This document shows positions 24,384 through 35,921 of a stretch of DNA of 64,000 nucleotides, one piece after another; position 1 is the stretch's first letter, and each line of letters starts with the position of its first letter. The notes beneath the pieces are model-generated. The model ran no database searches, was not told where the DNA came from, and was given only the letters and a program-made list of their open reading frames with translations. The stretch comes from Hofstenia miamia. Its lineage: Eukaryota; Xenacoelomorpha; Acoela. The DNA is taken from NCBI GenBank assembly GCA_004352715.1, contig SCFE01000075.1:949094-1013093 (forward strand), read 5' to 3'. The position numbers and the translations under genes are program-made.

Positions 24384-25400
24384 AAATAGCATAGCTTAAA
24401 TATTAATTTTTACTCTAAATGCTAACTATCACGTGACCAAGCCCTACTGTAAATTGTTGTTTACATGACAGCAGCGAAACCATTATTTAAAAGGCATCCT
24501 TTGAATGAGAAATATGCCTACTTCTTAAAATATAATTGTTTAAAATTAGTGCTTGTTACATGAGCTGTAGGGTGAATATGTTAAGTATTTTTAGAAGCTA
24601 ATTAACTTAACAGCAAAGTAGATCTGACAGGCATCAATAAGACAAATCAACCAATTCATGTTTTAAATTAGAACTCAATGAACACTAAATGATTGAAGGT
24701 CAAAAGTGTTTCTGTAAAATTGGTTAATTAGTTTATTGGTTTAAGTAAATTCTATCAATTCGTGTAATCTATTCTCTATATAGCGACTAACATATTACTG
24801 TGCATGTTGTGTTGACAACAACATCATTACTAAGAATTGACAATTTAATACTTGTAAGGACGATGGACCTCTCAGCAGCACTGGCTTAACTACTTTTGAG
24901 AAACATTCGTGGACTGCAGTAAGTGTAGCTATATACATGTGGCTGCTTAAAATATAGTTCGCATCATGCATGAAATTGATTTCCGTTAATTTGGATAAAA
25001 ATTCTGGTTTTTAGTAAAAAAATATTTTACATCTCGACAAAATTACTAGATATTAAGAAAATGAATTTTTTTCTCCTATATTATTGAAATAACGTTTGGA
25101 TACTAATTCATCTTAGCATATGTGTTTTTTAGTCGACATATTGAAATAAAACATTTGATTTTCGCAATTCCAATATAGTTGAAGCACTACAGTTGTAAAT
25201 AGATTAATTTTGAGTGTGTTTAATGCTATATGCATTTCATTCAAATTTTCTTCATACTTTATGAATGGATCTCGATACAGAGAAATTCAACCTTTTCCAT
25301 GCGAAATTGAATTTTCAAAATGATATTACGTCGGATTATTCTGTGAAAGTATTCATGAATTATTTTTTGAATTGTCAGAAATTGTTTAAAATGTAAATTT
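22761..25400. other. AT-rich intergenic sequence, no gene seen
   Basis: Nothing coding is supported. A 50-bp (TA)n tract lies at 24329-24378. The open frame at 23808-23996 has no recognisable motif. Confidence 0.55.
24329..24378. repeat. (TA)n microsatellite
   Basis: Long uninterrupted alternating A/T tract. Confidence 0.95.
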
Positions 25401-25401
25401 T

Positions 25402-25768
25402 ATGACCTCTGGGAAGATCTTGCAGAGGTACTATGGTGAGGATTTATTCAAAATGTTTCAAACCACGAAATTTGTTCTTCCTCGTATTCGACTGAAAAGT
25501 ATCGCAATTCTTTCTTTTATCATTGCCCTATACTCGTCAACATTATTTGCGAACGAAGAAATTTCTGGACCTATCCCGCTCTCAAGTCTAGAACTTTCAA
25601 CTTTTTCTGGGCAATGTTCTATCAAAACTTTTCTGGGACTACACTCTACACCTGAAAGATGTTCTGTGATTGCCTTTTCTATCAGAACAACATTTATTTA
25701 TAAATTTGTAGTTGGGAGTAATCCCTCAACTTTGATGAAGTCCTTTATAATAATTTTAACAATATTAA
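25402..25768. other. Unrecognised coding-like segment ending at (TAA)n
   Basis: The plus strand is open for 133 codons (25402-25803), including a hydrophobic stretch near residues 34-50. The minus strand of the same DNA also reads long stretches without stops (for example 'VEGLLPTTNL' and 'EHLSGVECSPRKVLIEHC'). It is richer in G, C and CpG than its surroundings and runs directly into the (TAA)n preceding a retrotransposon fragment. I recognise no domain on either strand. It may be part of an unknown mobile element rather than a host gene. Confidence 0.3.
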
Positions 25769-26342
25769 TGATAATAATAATAATAATATTAGGATGGAAT
25801 TAGAAAGACAAACAAGGTATAGGCAGAAGACAATGCATGGAGAATACTGGAGGAACACAGAAAAATTTAACAGAGAAGAAAGCAACAAGTGGTTAAAAAG
25901 AACAAACTGGGTGAAGCAGCATATAGAGAGAAGAGTAGAAGTAAGTGGTAAGTGTAGGTTATGTAAGAAATAGGCGGAGACAGTAGATCATCTGATAGCA
26001 GGGTGTGAGATGTTGGCGCAGAATGAGTATTAGTTCAGGTATGACAAGGTGGGACGAATGGTACATTGGAGCTTGAGCAGGCAGCATGGGTTAGAACCAG
26101 AAGACAAGTGGTATGAGCACAAGCCACAGGGAGTCATAGAAATGATAAGGTTAAGATACTGTGGGACTTCAACATCCAGACAAGCAAGGTAATAGAAGCA
26201 CGGAGGCCAGACATAGTAGTGGTAGACAAATAGAAAAGCTTGGGAACAGTGATAGACATAGCAGTACCAAACGACAGGAATATAGAAAGTAAGGAAAAAG
26301 AGAAGATAGACAAGTACAGAGAGTTAGCAGAGGAAATAGAAA
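25769..26342 (+). pseudogene. R4/Dong-type non-LTR element C-terminal fragment, third copy
   Basis: After (TAA)n (25769-25790) the sequence starts within the 'MELERQTRYRQK' region and carries the knuckle and restriction-like endonuclease seen at 8.6-9.26 kb, with the same in-frame TAG codons. Compared with that copy, about 60 bp is deleted between 'agtggttaaa' and 'agaacaaactgg' near 25896. From 25898 onward the two copies appear identical. It ends at the same breakpoint (equivalent to 9258) and is followed by the same unrelated block. Confidence 0.8.
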
Positions 26343-27412
26343 GGCTCACAACAAGACAATGCATCATGCAAATTGTTCTGATGAAATTTATTCCATTATT
26401 TATACTCAGTATAAGACAAAATTTTGTGGATCCGTTACATGAAATCCGCGATCCTATTGAGTTTTTTTATTCCAAGTTAGAGTCATATGGGACTGTTAAT
26501 CTTGTACACAGTTCAGTGGCAGGAAAGTTGTTGGGCCTGTGTAATATGTAAATAATGTCTAAATGATTTCGCTTGCTCTATTTCATAAATTAAATTGCAA
26601 ATGAAAATACCAATTTAATATGTTATCACCTCAATAATCTAGATCGACTCATCACAAACGAAACCTCTTTGATTATAATCAAATAATTATTGCAATATAT
26701 AAATAATTATTGTTTTTTGCAGAGGATTCGTAATTTGTAAATAATTCCACCATTGATGTATTACCATGATATTTATTTGCCCAAAAAGAGAATAAATAAC
26801 AACTTCCTTGATTATAGAAACTAAGTTAGGGCAGAAGTCTTGGATAAAGGTAGATTTCCCATAGCTAATGTATAATTAACTCAGTTTGTTGAAGGCTCTC
26901 TTATGTAACAACTGCAAAGAAACTTTTGAGGCTTATAGAAAAGCTCTTTTTCTAAATAATATTTTATTTCGAAAGAAATAGATACAGTTTGATATAGATT
27001 CAAATGCTCATAATAGGCTAAGCTTATATGCTGAGAAAATTTGTGAAAATTTTGTGAATTACATGCATGAATGAAGAAATATTGTGGATGCTAATCAAAG
27101 TTTTTTCAAAATTATTGCATAAATTTTCAAATTCCTATTAAATACATGCATATCTTGATATCTGGCAATACGTTAACATTAATTCGCTGCAAAACATTCA
27201 AAATGCAAAACAAATGAAAATGTCAAAAACTGATAATTAGATTTTTTAAATTATTCACTTATTACGAAACCTCATGTTACCGTTTGAACTACTTGCTGTA
27301 TTTTGTTACTCTTTCTATTCATGTATTTCAATTGCTTAGAACATGTTCAAAGTGTTGCGATACGCATAGCCTTTGAATACTAAATTTTGAAGTGAACTGA
27401 ATTAATGGATGA
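25898..27412. repeat. 1515-bp direct repeat of 8814-10328
   Basis: With a constant offset of 17084, every part I compared is identical between 8814-10328 and 25898-27412. The repeat includes the non-LTR endonuclease fragment and the whole unrecognised block. Identity stops at 'attaatggatga' (10328/27412). Downstream, the first copy continues into another endonuclease fragment and the second into unrelated DNA. Lack of divergence implies a very recent duplication or an assembly error. Confidence 0.9.
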
Positions 27413-27802
27413 ATTCACTTGGGATTCCTTTTAGAAAATTAATAATACTTCTTAAAAGAAAAAATCAATAATAGAAACTTGAACTTGGACATTCTCCCAT
27501 GTTCTTCTGGATGCACCAGTACTTGTCAAAATAAATTTACAAGACTTAATTTTATTTGTTAATACAACCATAGAGAAATTTCAAAATCCAAATGTATAAG
27601 ACAATGTTAGAAGCAATCAAGTCAAATATCTAGTAGGCGAATAGCAATTATGTAATAACATAGTTTATTATCGAGTGTTTTTATCTAATTCTCTTCTAAT
27701 GTGTAATCAAAATGTATCATTATATTGCATAGTAATGCGTGTATGTATAGTATTTTATTCAATACGTGAATATATTCTATTTTCGACCTCATGTAGGGGA
27801 AC

Positions 27803-27806
<4 letters not shown>

Positions 27807-27853
<47 letters not shown>
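27807..27853. repeat. (TC)n microsatellite
   Basis: About 22 CT dinucleotides with one TG interruption near 27846. Confidence 0.95.
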
Positions 27854-28464
27854 AAGGGAACTGGATAAATTGCGTATGATAAAATTCGAATTATAATCAT
27901 GAAACTAATATTAAAGGAACTCGCATTTCAACGCTCCTCCGATAAGAAACATCTCAATGACCTCGAACAATCCTTTTAGGAAGGAGAGGTTAATTTTCTT
28001 GATAAATGTCAAAGAGCCCTTTTAATTTTTTACTTGTTATTCTATCTAAAGTAGTAATGTAAACTTTAACTGCTACAATAAGTTAAAGTTAAATTTACAG
28101 CATGAGCAATAGCTGAAAGCCTTGACCAAATACGTAATATAGGAAATATTGATAGATTAGTAAATTATTCATGATGTGACAATATTTACTATAATATCAA
28201 ATTTTCAAAGAAAATTTAGGCATATTATCAGTTTTTTATGTGCCAAGAAGTGTCAGTCACAAAAAATATCTAGCTTTCAAAGTTAATAGGACTGAGAAAA
28301 CTTTCAACAACATTTGATGCACAAAAAATACAGCTCAGGGATTTTTCAATATTTTATTTTAAGTAGGAGACTGATATATAAAGCTATATATTTAAAAGCT
28401 ACGATAGATAATCTTTGATTTGTCATGGAGCCGTCATGGCTCGTTTATATTTTGCGTAAGTTCT

Positions 28465-28750
28465 GCTCGGCTCGGCTCGCCACATAAAATCTTCGAATGT
28501 AGCTCGTTTAGCTCGATATTTTCTTTAAAAAAATTTAGCTCAAAGAATTTTTTACATAGCTCTTCGTATTATTTAATAAACATTTCTTAAATATGATTAT
28601 AAGAAATGCATACTGAATGAAGAAATATGAAAAATCTGCATAATCAAATTAACAAGCAGAACTATAAATTTGCTTTGCCTAAAATAGACTCGTTTTGTAT
28701 ATCAAATACTGTGCTCAAGCTCGGCTCGGCTCGTAAGAAGCTCGGCTCTT
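28465..28750. repeat. GCTCGG/GCTCG-word repeat region
   Basis: Two clusters of the word gctcgg/gctcg occur about 250 bp apart in the same orientation (28465-28510 and 28713-28747), embedded in very AT-rich DNA. The pattern is like subterminal repeats of some hAT-type non-autonomous elements. I did not find terminal inverted repeats or a target duplication. Confidence 0.5.
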
Positions 28751-29282
28751 TGACAAGTTTGCTGAATAATATATTACAATTGCAGAAATCAACATTTCAA
28801 GTTATTCATTGAATAAAATACAATTTATCAGCAGACAATTCACTCAAGTGTACTTCATTTTGTAATTTTTCATAGTTAGTTTGATTGTTCGAATTGACTT
28901 TGAAAAACACACATTTTCATCATTGCATGTACGAGCCAAACTCCATAGAGGTGTCCATGTAAAATGTTTTCAGTATTTCTTAACAGGCTAGGATAAAGGT
29001 GTAGACAAAAATTATGTTTGGGATTAACGGAAAAATATACATATGCTTATTTGCTTACTTACACATTTATTTTTTGATGGTGAAGTTAAATACCACAGCA
29101 ATGTAATCCCTATTAATGATTTATAATGTTACTATTAGTTTTACATATTTTCACTGTCATACAAATATAACCTAACAATACCCAAAGCAGCATTCAAATT
29201 TTAATTCTTTAGTTGGCTATGATTCAGCAAAAAATAAGAACTCATTAAAAAGTTACAAGAAAATATATATTATATATGTATG

Positions 29283-29289
<7 letters not shown>

Positions 29290-29329
<40 letters not shown>
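29290..29329. repeat. (TA)n microsatellite
   Basis: Uninterrupted alternating A/T tract about 600 bp upstream of the receptor gene. Confidence 0.95.
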
Positions 29330-29331
<2 letters not shown>

Positions 29332-29960
29332 AATATCAAAATTGTATTTTGCTATTATTATAGTTATAGTAGTTTAAAATTTCAGTGTTCTTTGTACCAC
29401 CATGTGGAATTTTCTGGATTAAAATAGTGTATATGTGTATATTCCAGAATCGGTCAACATATACCCCTACACAAGTACTTCCAATGTAAGTTTCGTAAAA
29501 CATATTTTTTAAATAAAAAAGTTCAAATTTCAATATTTATCATTTCATTCCAATCAAATTAAAAAAATGGTTGAACAAATTGTCCTGTGGCAATTTTTAA
29601 CAATCAATATATGAAATTGATTTAGATTGAGCTTCAAATTCTTTAGTTTAATTTATTGAGTCTTCACTCATAAAAAATTCATTATTAATATTTCTCTATT
29701 TTAGAATGGAATAACAATTATACAGAGTTTATAAATGCAGTCATTTCAGGTTTGAACTTGATGAATGTAAACTTTAAAATGAAATATTATTTTTCACCTA
29801 ATTGGTTGTTAATTTAAGTCCAAGGGTATTTCATTAAGAAGACACTGTCAATTCTGTATGGAACGATGCATTTAATCATTTCATTTTTACGCCACTTAGC
29901 GTCCAATAGCGAGCTTTTAAGCTCTGTTAATTATTGAAATCAGAAGCGCATTCAAGACAG

Positions 29961-30842
29961 ATGTTCAATTCTTCTTTGCCAGTTGATTGCACAATCATTG
30001 CAGCATTAGTGTGTTGGCCTATTGTTGCACTCCTTACTGTGATTGGAATCATTCTTAACATATCAATAATAATTTTTCTCAAACAAAAGCGAAAAGATAC
30101 ATCATGCGACTACATTCAAATATTCAACTCAATGGTAAATCTCAGCTATAATGTGGCCGTTGCGCCTTACGATTTAATTGTGCACACAAGGCTCCTGGAA
30201 CAGCACCTTCCCACGTCACTCTTTAATAAAAAATTCCTTGCCTATTCTTGCTGCTTATATAGCTACATAACGATTGCACTTTTCTCGTCTGCTTTTTATG
30301 ATAGAACTATGGCAATGCACTTCCCCTTAAAAGTATGTGAGCCTAAAAAACGTGCATTCTGGTCCATTTTATCTGCAATCACGATCAGTGCAATAATGGT
30401 GCCCTTAATTTTGTGGAATCCGGCGACGTATGCAACAATATTTATATTTTTATTAAGCATGGTGTTTATGTTTGTCCTACTTGTTAGGGACCTCCAGAAG
30501 ATGAATGAAATCCAAATTTACTTACAGCTACCAAAGGAACAAAGAGTTTACCACATTGCGCAAAAAAACGCAACAAAATCTTTACTAAGTGTTCTCAGCA
30601 TTTCCACACTATGCATGATGCCATGCATTCTGAGTTTTACAGGATATTACATCGACGACCTCGGAGAAGGCAGCGTTGTCTCAACAGACTGTTTAATTAC
30701 TACCTTCGTGTATTTATCACATCATCCTCTTCAAAACGTTACTTTCTGTTTCCAATCGCTTATGTACATAATGTTCAACAAAGATTGTCGAAGTAAGATT
30801 GCTAATTTAGTTCCAACTTTTATAAGGTTTTCTATTAAGTGA
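29961..30842 (+). CDS. Rhodopsin-like seven-transmembrane receptor, intronless
   Basis: The first ATG at 29961 gives 293 residues; the upstream in-frame TTG at 29934 is an unlikely start. Predicted membrane segments by hydrophobicity are about residues 11-40, 52-75, 90-113, 131-152, 155-176, 205-230 and 245-272. Class A hallmarks are present but divergent. Asn33 sits in 'GIILNISIIIF' (TM1). 'YDRTMAMHFPL' (residues 113-123) corresponds to the DRY-x-A-I-x-x-P motif after TM3. In TM7, 'QSLMYIMFNKDCR' stands where NPxxY followed by an F-R helix is expected, so the NP is missing. The loop between TM4 and TM5 is very short and lacks the usual Cys. Asn3 (NSS) is a possible N-glycosylation site. Single-exon class A receptors of this type form large lineage-specific families in cnidarians and other invertebrates. 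The ligand cannot be predicted. Confidence 0.85.
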   Translation: MFNSSLPVDCTIIAALVCWPIVALLTVIGIILNISIIIFLKQKRKDTSCDYIQIFNSMVNLSYNVAVAPYDLIVHTRLLEQHLPTSLFNKKFLAYSCCLYSYITIALFSSAFYDRTMAMHFPLKVCEPKKRAFWSILSAITISAIMVPLILWNPATYATIFIFLLSMVFMFVLLVRDLQKMNEIQIYLQLPKEQRVYHIAQKNATKSLLSVLSISTLCMMPCILSFTGYYIDDLGEGSVVSTDCLITTFVYLSHHPLQNVTFCFQSLMYIMFNKDCRSKIANLVPTFIRFSIK

Positions 30843-30910
30843 TTACAATGGTATTATAAGAAATTTCTGTCTTTTATATATTTGCAATTGACAAAGATTA
30901 TGTTAAGCAA

Positions 30911-30911
30911 N
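30911..30911. other. Single-N assembly joint
   Basis: One N separates the receptor locus from a copy of its own 3' two-thirds. This is typical of an overlap the assembler failed to merge. Confidence 0.9.
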
Positions 30912-31577
30912 TTCTTGCTGCTTATATAGCTACATAACGATTGCACTTTTCTCGTCTGCTTTTTATGATAGAACTATGGCAATGCACTTCCCCTTAAAAG
31001 TATGTGAGCCTAAAAAACGTGCATTCTGGTCCATTTTATCTGCAATCACGATCAGTGCAATAATGGTGCCCTTAATTTTGTGGAATCCGGCGACGTATGC
31101 AACAATATTTATATTTTTATTAAGCATGGTGTTTATGTTTGTCCTACTTGTTAGGGACCTCCAGAAGATGAATGAAATCCAAATTTACTTACAGCTACCA
31201 AAGGAACAAAGAGTTTACCACATTGCGCAAAAAAACGCAACAAAATCTTTACTAAGTGTTCTCAGCATTTCCACACTATGCATGATGCCATGCATTCTGA
31301 GTTTTACAGGATATTACATCGACGACCTCGGAGAAGGCAGCGTTGTCTCAACAGACTGTTTAATTACTACCTTCGTGTATTTATCACATCATCCTCTTCA
31401 AAACGTTACTTTCTGTTTCCAATCGCTTATGTACATAATGTTCAACAAAGATTGTCGAAGTAAGATTGCTAATTTAGTTCCAACTTTTATAAGGTTTTCT
31501 ATTAAGTGATTACAATGGTATTATAAGAAATTTCTGTCTTTTATATATTTGCAATTGACAAAGATTATGTTAAGCAA
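30912..31577 (+). pseudogene. 666-bp copy of the receptor 3' region (probable assembly duplicate)
   Basis: This repeats 30245-30910 with a constant offset of 667 and no difference that I can see. It includes the receptor frame from about residue 96 to the stop (31507-31509) and the 3' flank. It lacks TM1-TM3 and any start of its own; the first in-frame ATG (30976) falls after the third membrane segment. Exact identity and the single N make an unmerged overlap the simplest explanation. A true tandem partial duplication is possible. Confidence 0.85.
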
Positions 31578-34500
31578 CTCTTCTGGCCCAACAAAGCCCA
31601 AGCCATAAAAATGCCAAATATTTAGCCTGCATGTTACATATAGATCCATAAATGTGTCTTCAATCAATTTATCAAGACTCATAACACTCCAGGTTCAACA
31701 CTTCCTAGTTCAGGCATAGCCCAGGTTGCCTCATAGGTACACATGCACATTTACGTAACTGCTAAAACTGTATCGGTTGAAATCTAATGAGCAGCACAAT
31801 AATATTGTTTTTTGTGAATTTTTTAAAATTCCCTTCAGTCTAATTTAGACCTCATCATAATTCTAAAATCCTCGTTAATCAACAATTACAAAATTCAGAA
31901 AAAATATTGTAAACGTACTATTTTTCAACAAAGTTGTAATGTCACATTCGTAACCTGGTAACTACTAAGTAAGCTTAATAGTAAAAACAATATAAAATTA
32001 CCAGTTTATTTGTGACACTTGATTACTATTTCTCACACAACATGATGTGTTGTATACACGATATATTTTTTAGTGTTGTGCTGTGTACACAACACACAAC
32101 CGCAAACTTGTTAAAAATTAACGTATTAATAGTCATATTTCTAGAAAATATGAAACAATTAGTAAAATAAACAACATCTATTCAAGTTGCATAGAAAGTG
32201 AAAGGCGACTTCCAGAGGAGAGTGCTTTGAGTTCATTTTGCTCAACATATAAATCTCATAAATATTCAGTAAATTTCTATATATTTCAATTTGCGAATGA
32301 TATATATGATTCAAGTCCAAAATAAGCAACATAATCCGTACAGAAGAATCGTAGCAGCTCGAAAATTTTTTTAGGAAGAGTGAATTAATTGTAAATATTT
32401 AAAATAACAATTAACAATTTTTTCAAAATCCGTACAAAATAAAAATTTAAAAGATATTAAAATTATAATGAAATTCAACTTTCAAGGGTTCTTTTTCATT
32501 ACAATTCAAAAGGTGGTGTAAGCAGACACACCATATAAGATAAATAGAAACATTTACAGAAAAGAAAATGCACTGATGCTCAGTTACAATGATCATGACT
32601 GTACTTCCTCAGTGGATTCTAAAGGCTTTTTAGAACATTTTGCGTTCCTTGAATTTGAGAAAAATATGTTCAGACAAAATTAGGCAATTTATAAAAAATA
32701 CCGTTTTCTCCACAGTTTAAAATCAATAGTTTGACGGAATTTATAATATGGATTACAAAATTACAATGCATGTTACGTGAAAATAGAGCATTTTTAAAAT
32801 CGATTATTTGTAAAATCATTTATTTGATTTGACGAATCCTTGAAATTCGTTTTTTATTTCTGTGTGTCTCGAAGCAATTTTAATGGTTAAGAAAGTACAG
32901 ATATGAATGAAATTTAGAATAAGGTTTTTTTATATTACTCGCTAGACAAAAGTTACACAAATTTTTCGAGTTCTTCATTTTTGCTTTTTGTACTATAAAT
33001 CGCCAGACCACAATGTACAGTAAACTAAACAGCTTACTGATGTCAGTTATGCGATTGCAGTTTAATCTTCAAAAGGTCCAACTATTTATGAATTTAAGTT
33101 TGCAACGTGGTTTGCATCATATTGTAGAGCAGAGCTGCCGTTAAAATTCAAAAAGTTCCAATCAAATTAAACTAACTTAACTGTAAAATATACATTTTGA
33201 TAAAGCATCATGTTAAACTAGATACCATAGATGTTATCGGGTTGAAATTTTTAAACCTCTCCTGAAATCGACAAGCTTCAGTCCAACCCAATGAGGTCTG
33301 ACATGACCAAAACCCAATTTTGAAGTTTGGTTAAAAAATTAATGTGATAAAATTTTAGAATGCAAAGTTGGCATTAATAATGTCTTGTGATAAAATTAAC
33401 AGTATTTGAAATGCAAATATAGCATCGTGCCTGTTGCGGGACAACTTAGAGTGTCCCCACCTCATCACCAGCCAACAAAATATGCAATGGGATTCCCCCA
33501 CCAAATCCCCACGGTTGATATTTAGGAAATTAAACCGATTTAAGCACGTTTTGCACACTGGATGTCTCAACCCGACGGATCGAGTCCTGTCCCATCAATT
33601 TTGCAACTTTGCTAGATATATTGAAGTCGAGCTTTTTTAGGGGCAAACAATGATGAATAGATGGGTAGTGACAACGGTGACACAATTTCATGAAAAATTA
33701 ACAAAATTTGTATTGGGATAATCCGACATCTTAAAATGTGAAATTCAAATAACACTTAAAATTCAGTATTAACTCAACAATTGAACTTTAGAAAAACTTA
33801 CTATAACTAAAATATAAAAAAACTGCAACATTTTCAATTAGAGTCAATAACTATTTTTTTAAAACCATTCATTTCTCAAATTGGCGCTCTACCATGGAAA
33901 GATTTTCAGTTTTTAATCATTATCAATAAATAGAACTAAATTGGTTAATCTACAATTTCTTAATCCGTGTTTTGTCATATTGTTTTTGTTTTCAAGAAGA
34001 AAGTATACTATGTAAAACAGCAGTTTTTGGAGTTATTTGTTTACGCCAATATTCTATATTTAGTAAGAAATTCTTTCTATCCGAATTTAACATGAATAGA
34101 GATCATTAAAAGGCACCACAACATGTGATCAATTTAATATAATTCATAGATAGCGCAGTGTACCTTTAAGGAAACAAACAGCTTTATCTAAACCTTTTAG
34201 GAAATTTAGAAATTTTGAGATGTGGATACATCTATTGGTAAATGTGCTCCTTGCTATGATGACCATTTTTAATAAAAATATTCCTGCCATAAAGTACAAG
34301 AAATCATCAACTTTTTCAATGACAATATTTTCTTGTGAATAATAAGCCGGCCTAAAAGTCACCCTATTAATTGGCAAGAACAAAATTTAGAAAATTTTTA
34401 CATTAAGTTGGCAAAGGTTCTTTTTGTTTCTCATTACTTTTAAAATACGAAGACTAAGCAGGATACATAATCATTCTAAATGCTATCACAGGGAGAATTT

Positions 34501-34859
34501 TGCTTAAGTGAAAATAACAAACTATTGTGTTAATTCAATTTAAAACGCATTTTACTTGATTAAGTACACTAAATTAACGTGTAAGAATCAATGAAATTGC
34601 AATTTATTAAGTTGAAAAACCTCCTCAAGCATTTGCTGAGTGCGTTTATTGGAATAGCTAATGAAAGCTTGGTTTATTATGCTGACGACAATTATGGCAA
34701 TCCATTGAGATAAATGCACATAGGTTTTTTAAGCAAAAAATTGTAAAACATTGGTCCAAAAATGAAGTTATTAATGATAAAGAATTATTTTTCTCCCTTT
34801 CAACATCAACTGTTTGATGTGCATTGTAAACCCCCAGTAGCATAACTATAGATCTAAAG
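31578..34859. other. Intergenic sequence, no gene recognised
   Basis: No coding region is supported. The segment 33230-33620 has a cluster of GGGTTG/CAACCC and related words (for example caacccgacggatcgagtcc) and is GC-richer than its surroundings; it may be another non-autonomous DNA element. An imperfect palindrome of GTGTTGTG-type words lies at 32042-32102. Confidence 0.5.
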
Positions 34860-35258
34860 TAAGTGTTCTTAACCGAGGTCCACATGAGTGCTAGGGGTCA
34901 ATATAACCCTATGGGAGTCCATAGTGATATTTTTATCTTCTTAAGAAAAATCAAAATTCCGAACAGTTCTTATTTCTGATGGAATCTGAACAAAAATTTC
35001 CACTATTTTAAAATACTAAAAGTCAAAATATTCACGCAGCTGTTCTATATTTTTATAGCAATTAAGTAGAAGAAAAAAGAACGACATTTTAGTTTAGTTG
35101 TCCATCAAAATATACCATAATTTTTTACTATATCTTTAATACTAACAATTTTTCTACTATTTTATTAGTGATTTGTTTGCGGTGTAAAGCGAGAAGGTCC
35201 AGCTAAAAAAATTAAGGGGAAGTGAGGTTTATGCGTACAAAAAGTGGGAGAACCACTG
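34860..35258. mobile_element. hAT-type MITE (399 bp)
   Basis: The ends are imperfect inverted repeats: left taagtgttcttaacc, right (reverse complement) cagtggttctcccac. They are flanked by atctaaag (34852-34859) and atctaatg (35259-35266), a 7/8 match to an 8-bp target duplication as made by hAT transposases. There is no coding capacity. The CAGTGGTTCTCAACC-like terminus is common among hAT non-autonomous families. Confidence 0.7.
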
Positions 35259-35660
35259 ATCTAATGCTTGCATTTGGAGATGCAGTATTTTTACTTTACT
35301 TGTGAAGCCCTCTAATTTGTTTGGTTTGAAGCTAATGTAATGCTTGGAGGACTACAACTTAGTAAGGATTAAGAAAGGGTTTTGTGATATTCCTCATTTT
35401 AAATTCTTGGAAAAATTAAAACAATTCGTTACTTACAAGTGTGTTTTATTGATTCCATTCGATTTTTGTATTGCAAATCATCAGGCCGTGATTAAATGTG
35501 AAAATATTCCAAAATCCCAAAACCCTTAAAGTCTGTCATATTTTTAGCTTAGTACTACTTTTGAGGCATTTACAAATTCATTGAGATAATGTAAAGCATT
35601 AAAGGTAGAACATTCAAATTTGAAAAAACTTAACTTGTGAATTTCCTGATCAAATTTAAT

Positions 35661-35913
35661 CAGTGGCGTGCCCAGGATGAACATGAAAGAATATCCCCCG
35701 TCAGGTTTAAAAAATAAATTTATTTTAATTGTTTAAATAAAAAAAATACAATAAAATATTCAATAAAAATTGAAAACTAAGTCTAGAATTGCAATTTTAG
35801 GCTTTATTTTTTCAAAGCTTTCAAAACTTCTGAAGGGGCTTTGCCCAGCTTTTGTGAGCACTTGATCATAACTGAAATGTCTTCCCCCTCAGAAAATCCT
35901 GGGTACGCCTGTG
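35661..35913. mobile_element. hAT-type MITE (253 bp)
   Basis: Left end cagtggcgtgcccaggat; right end as reverse complement cacaggcgtacccaggat. This is a clear terminal inverted repeat with CAGTGGCG-type hAT termini. Flanks aatttaat (35653-35660) and aattcaag (35914-35921) match at 6 of 8 positions, consistent with a decayed 8-bp target duplication. The interior contains no open frame. Confidence 0.75.
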
Positions 35914-35921
35914 AATTCAAG

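Larger units (their letters stand above)
27413..29930. other. Intergenic sequence, no gene recognised
   Basis: It contains a (TC)n tract, a cluster of GCTCGG words and a (TA)n tract, all listed separately. No open frame above 75 codons shows a motif. Confidence 0.55.

Noticed and set aside
27675-27900. Frames with Leu-Ser or Arg-Glu repeats
   Set aside because: They are translations of the (TC)n microsatellite.
30611-30796. Arg-rich plus-strand frame inside the receptor gene
   Set aside because: It overlaps the receptor ORF in another frame and has no motif of its own; the same shadow appears in the duplicate.
34144-34383. Minus-strand frame with 'IEKVDDFLYF', considered as a LINE post-RT segment
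   Set aside because: The resemblance is limited to about ten residues, and no RT core lies upstream on that strand.
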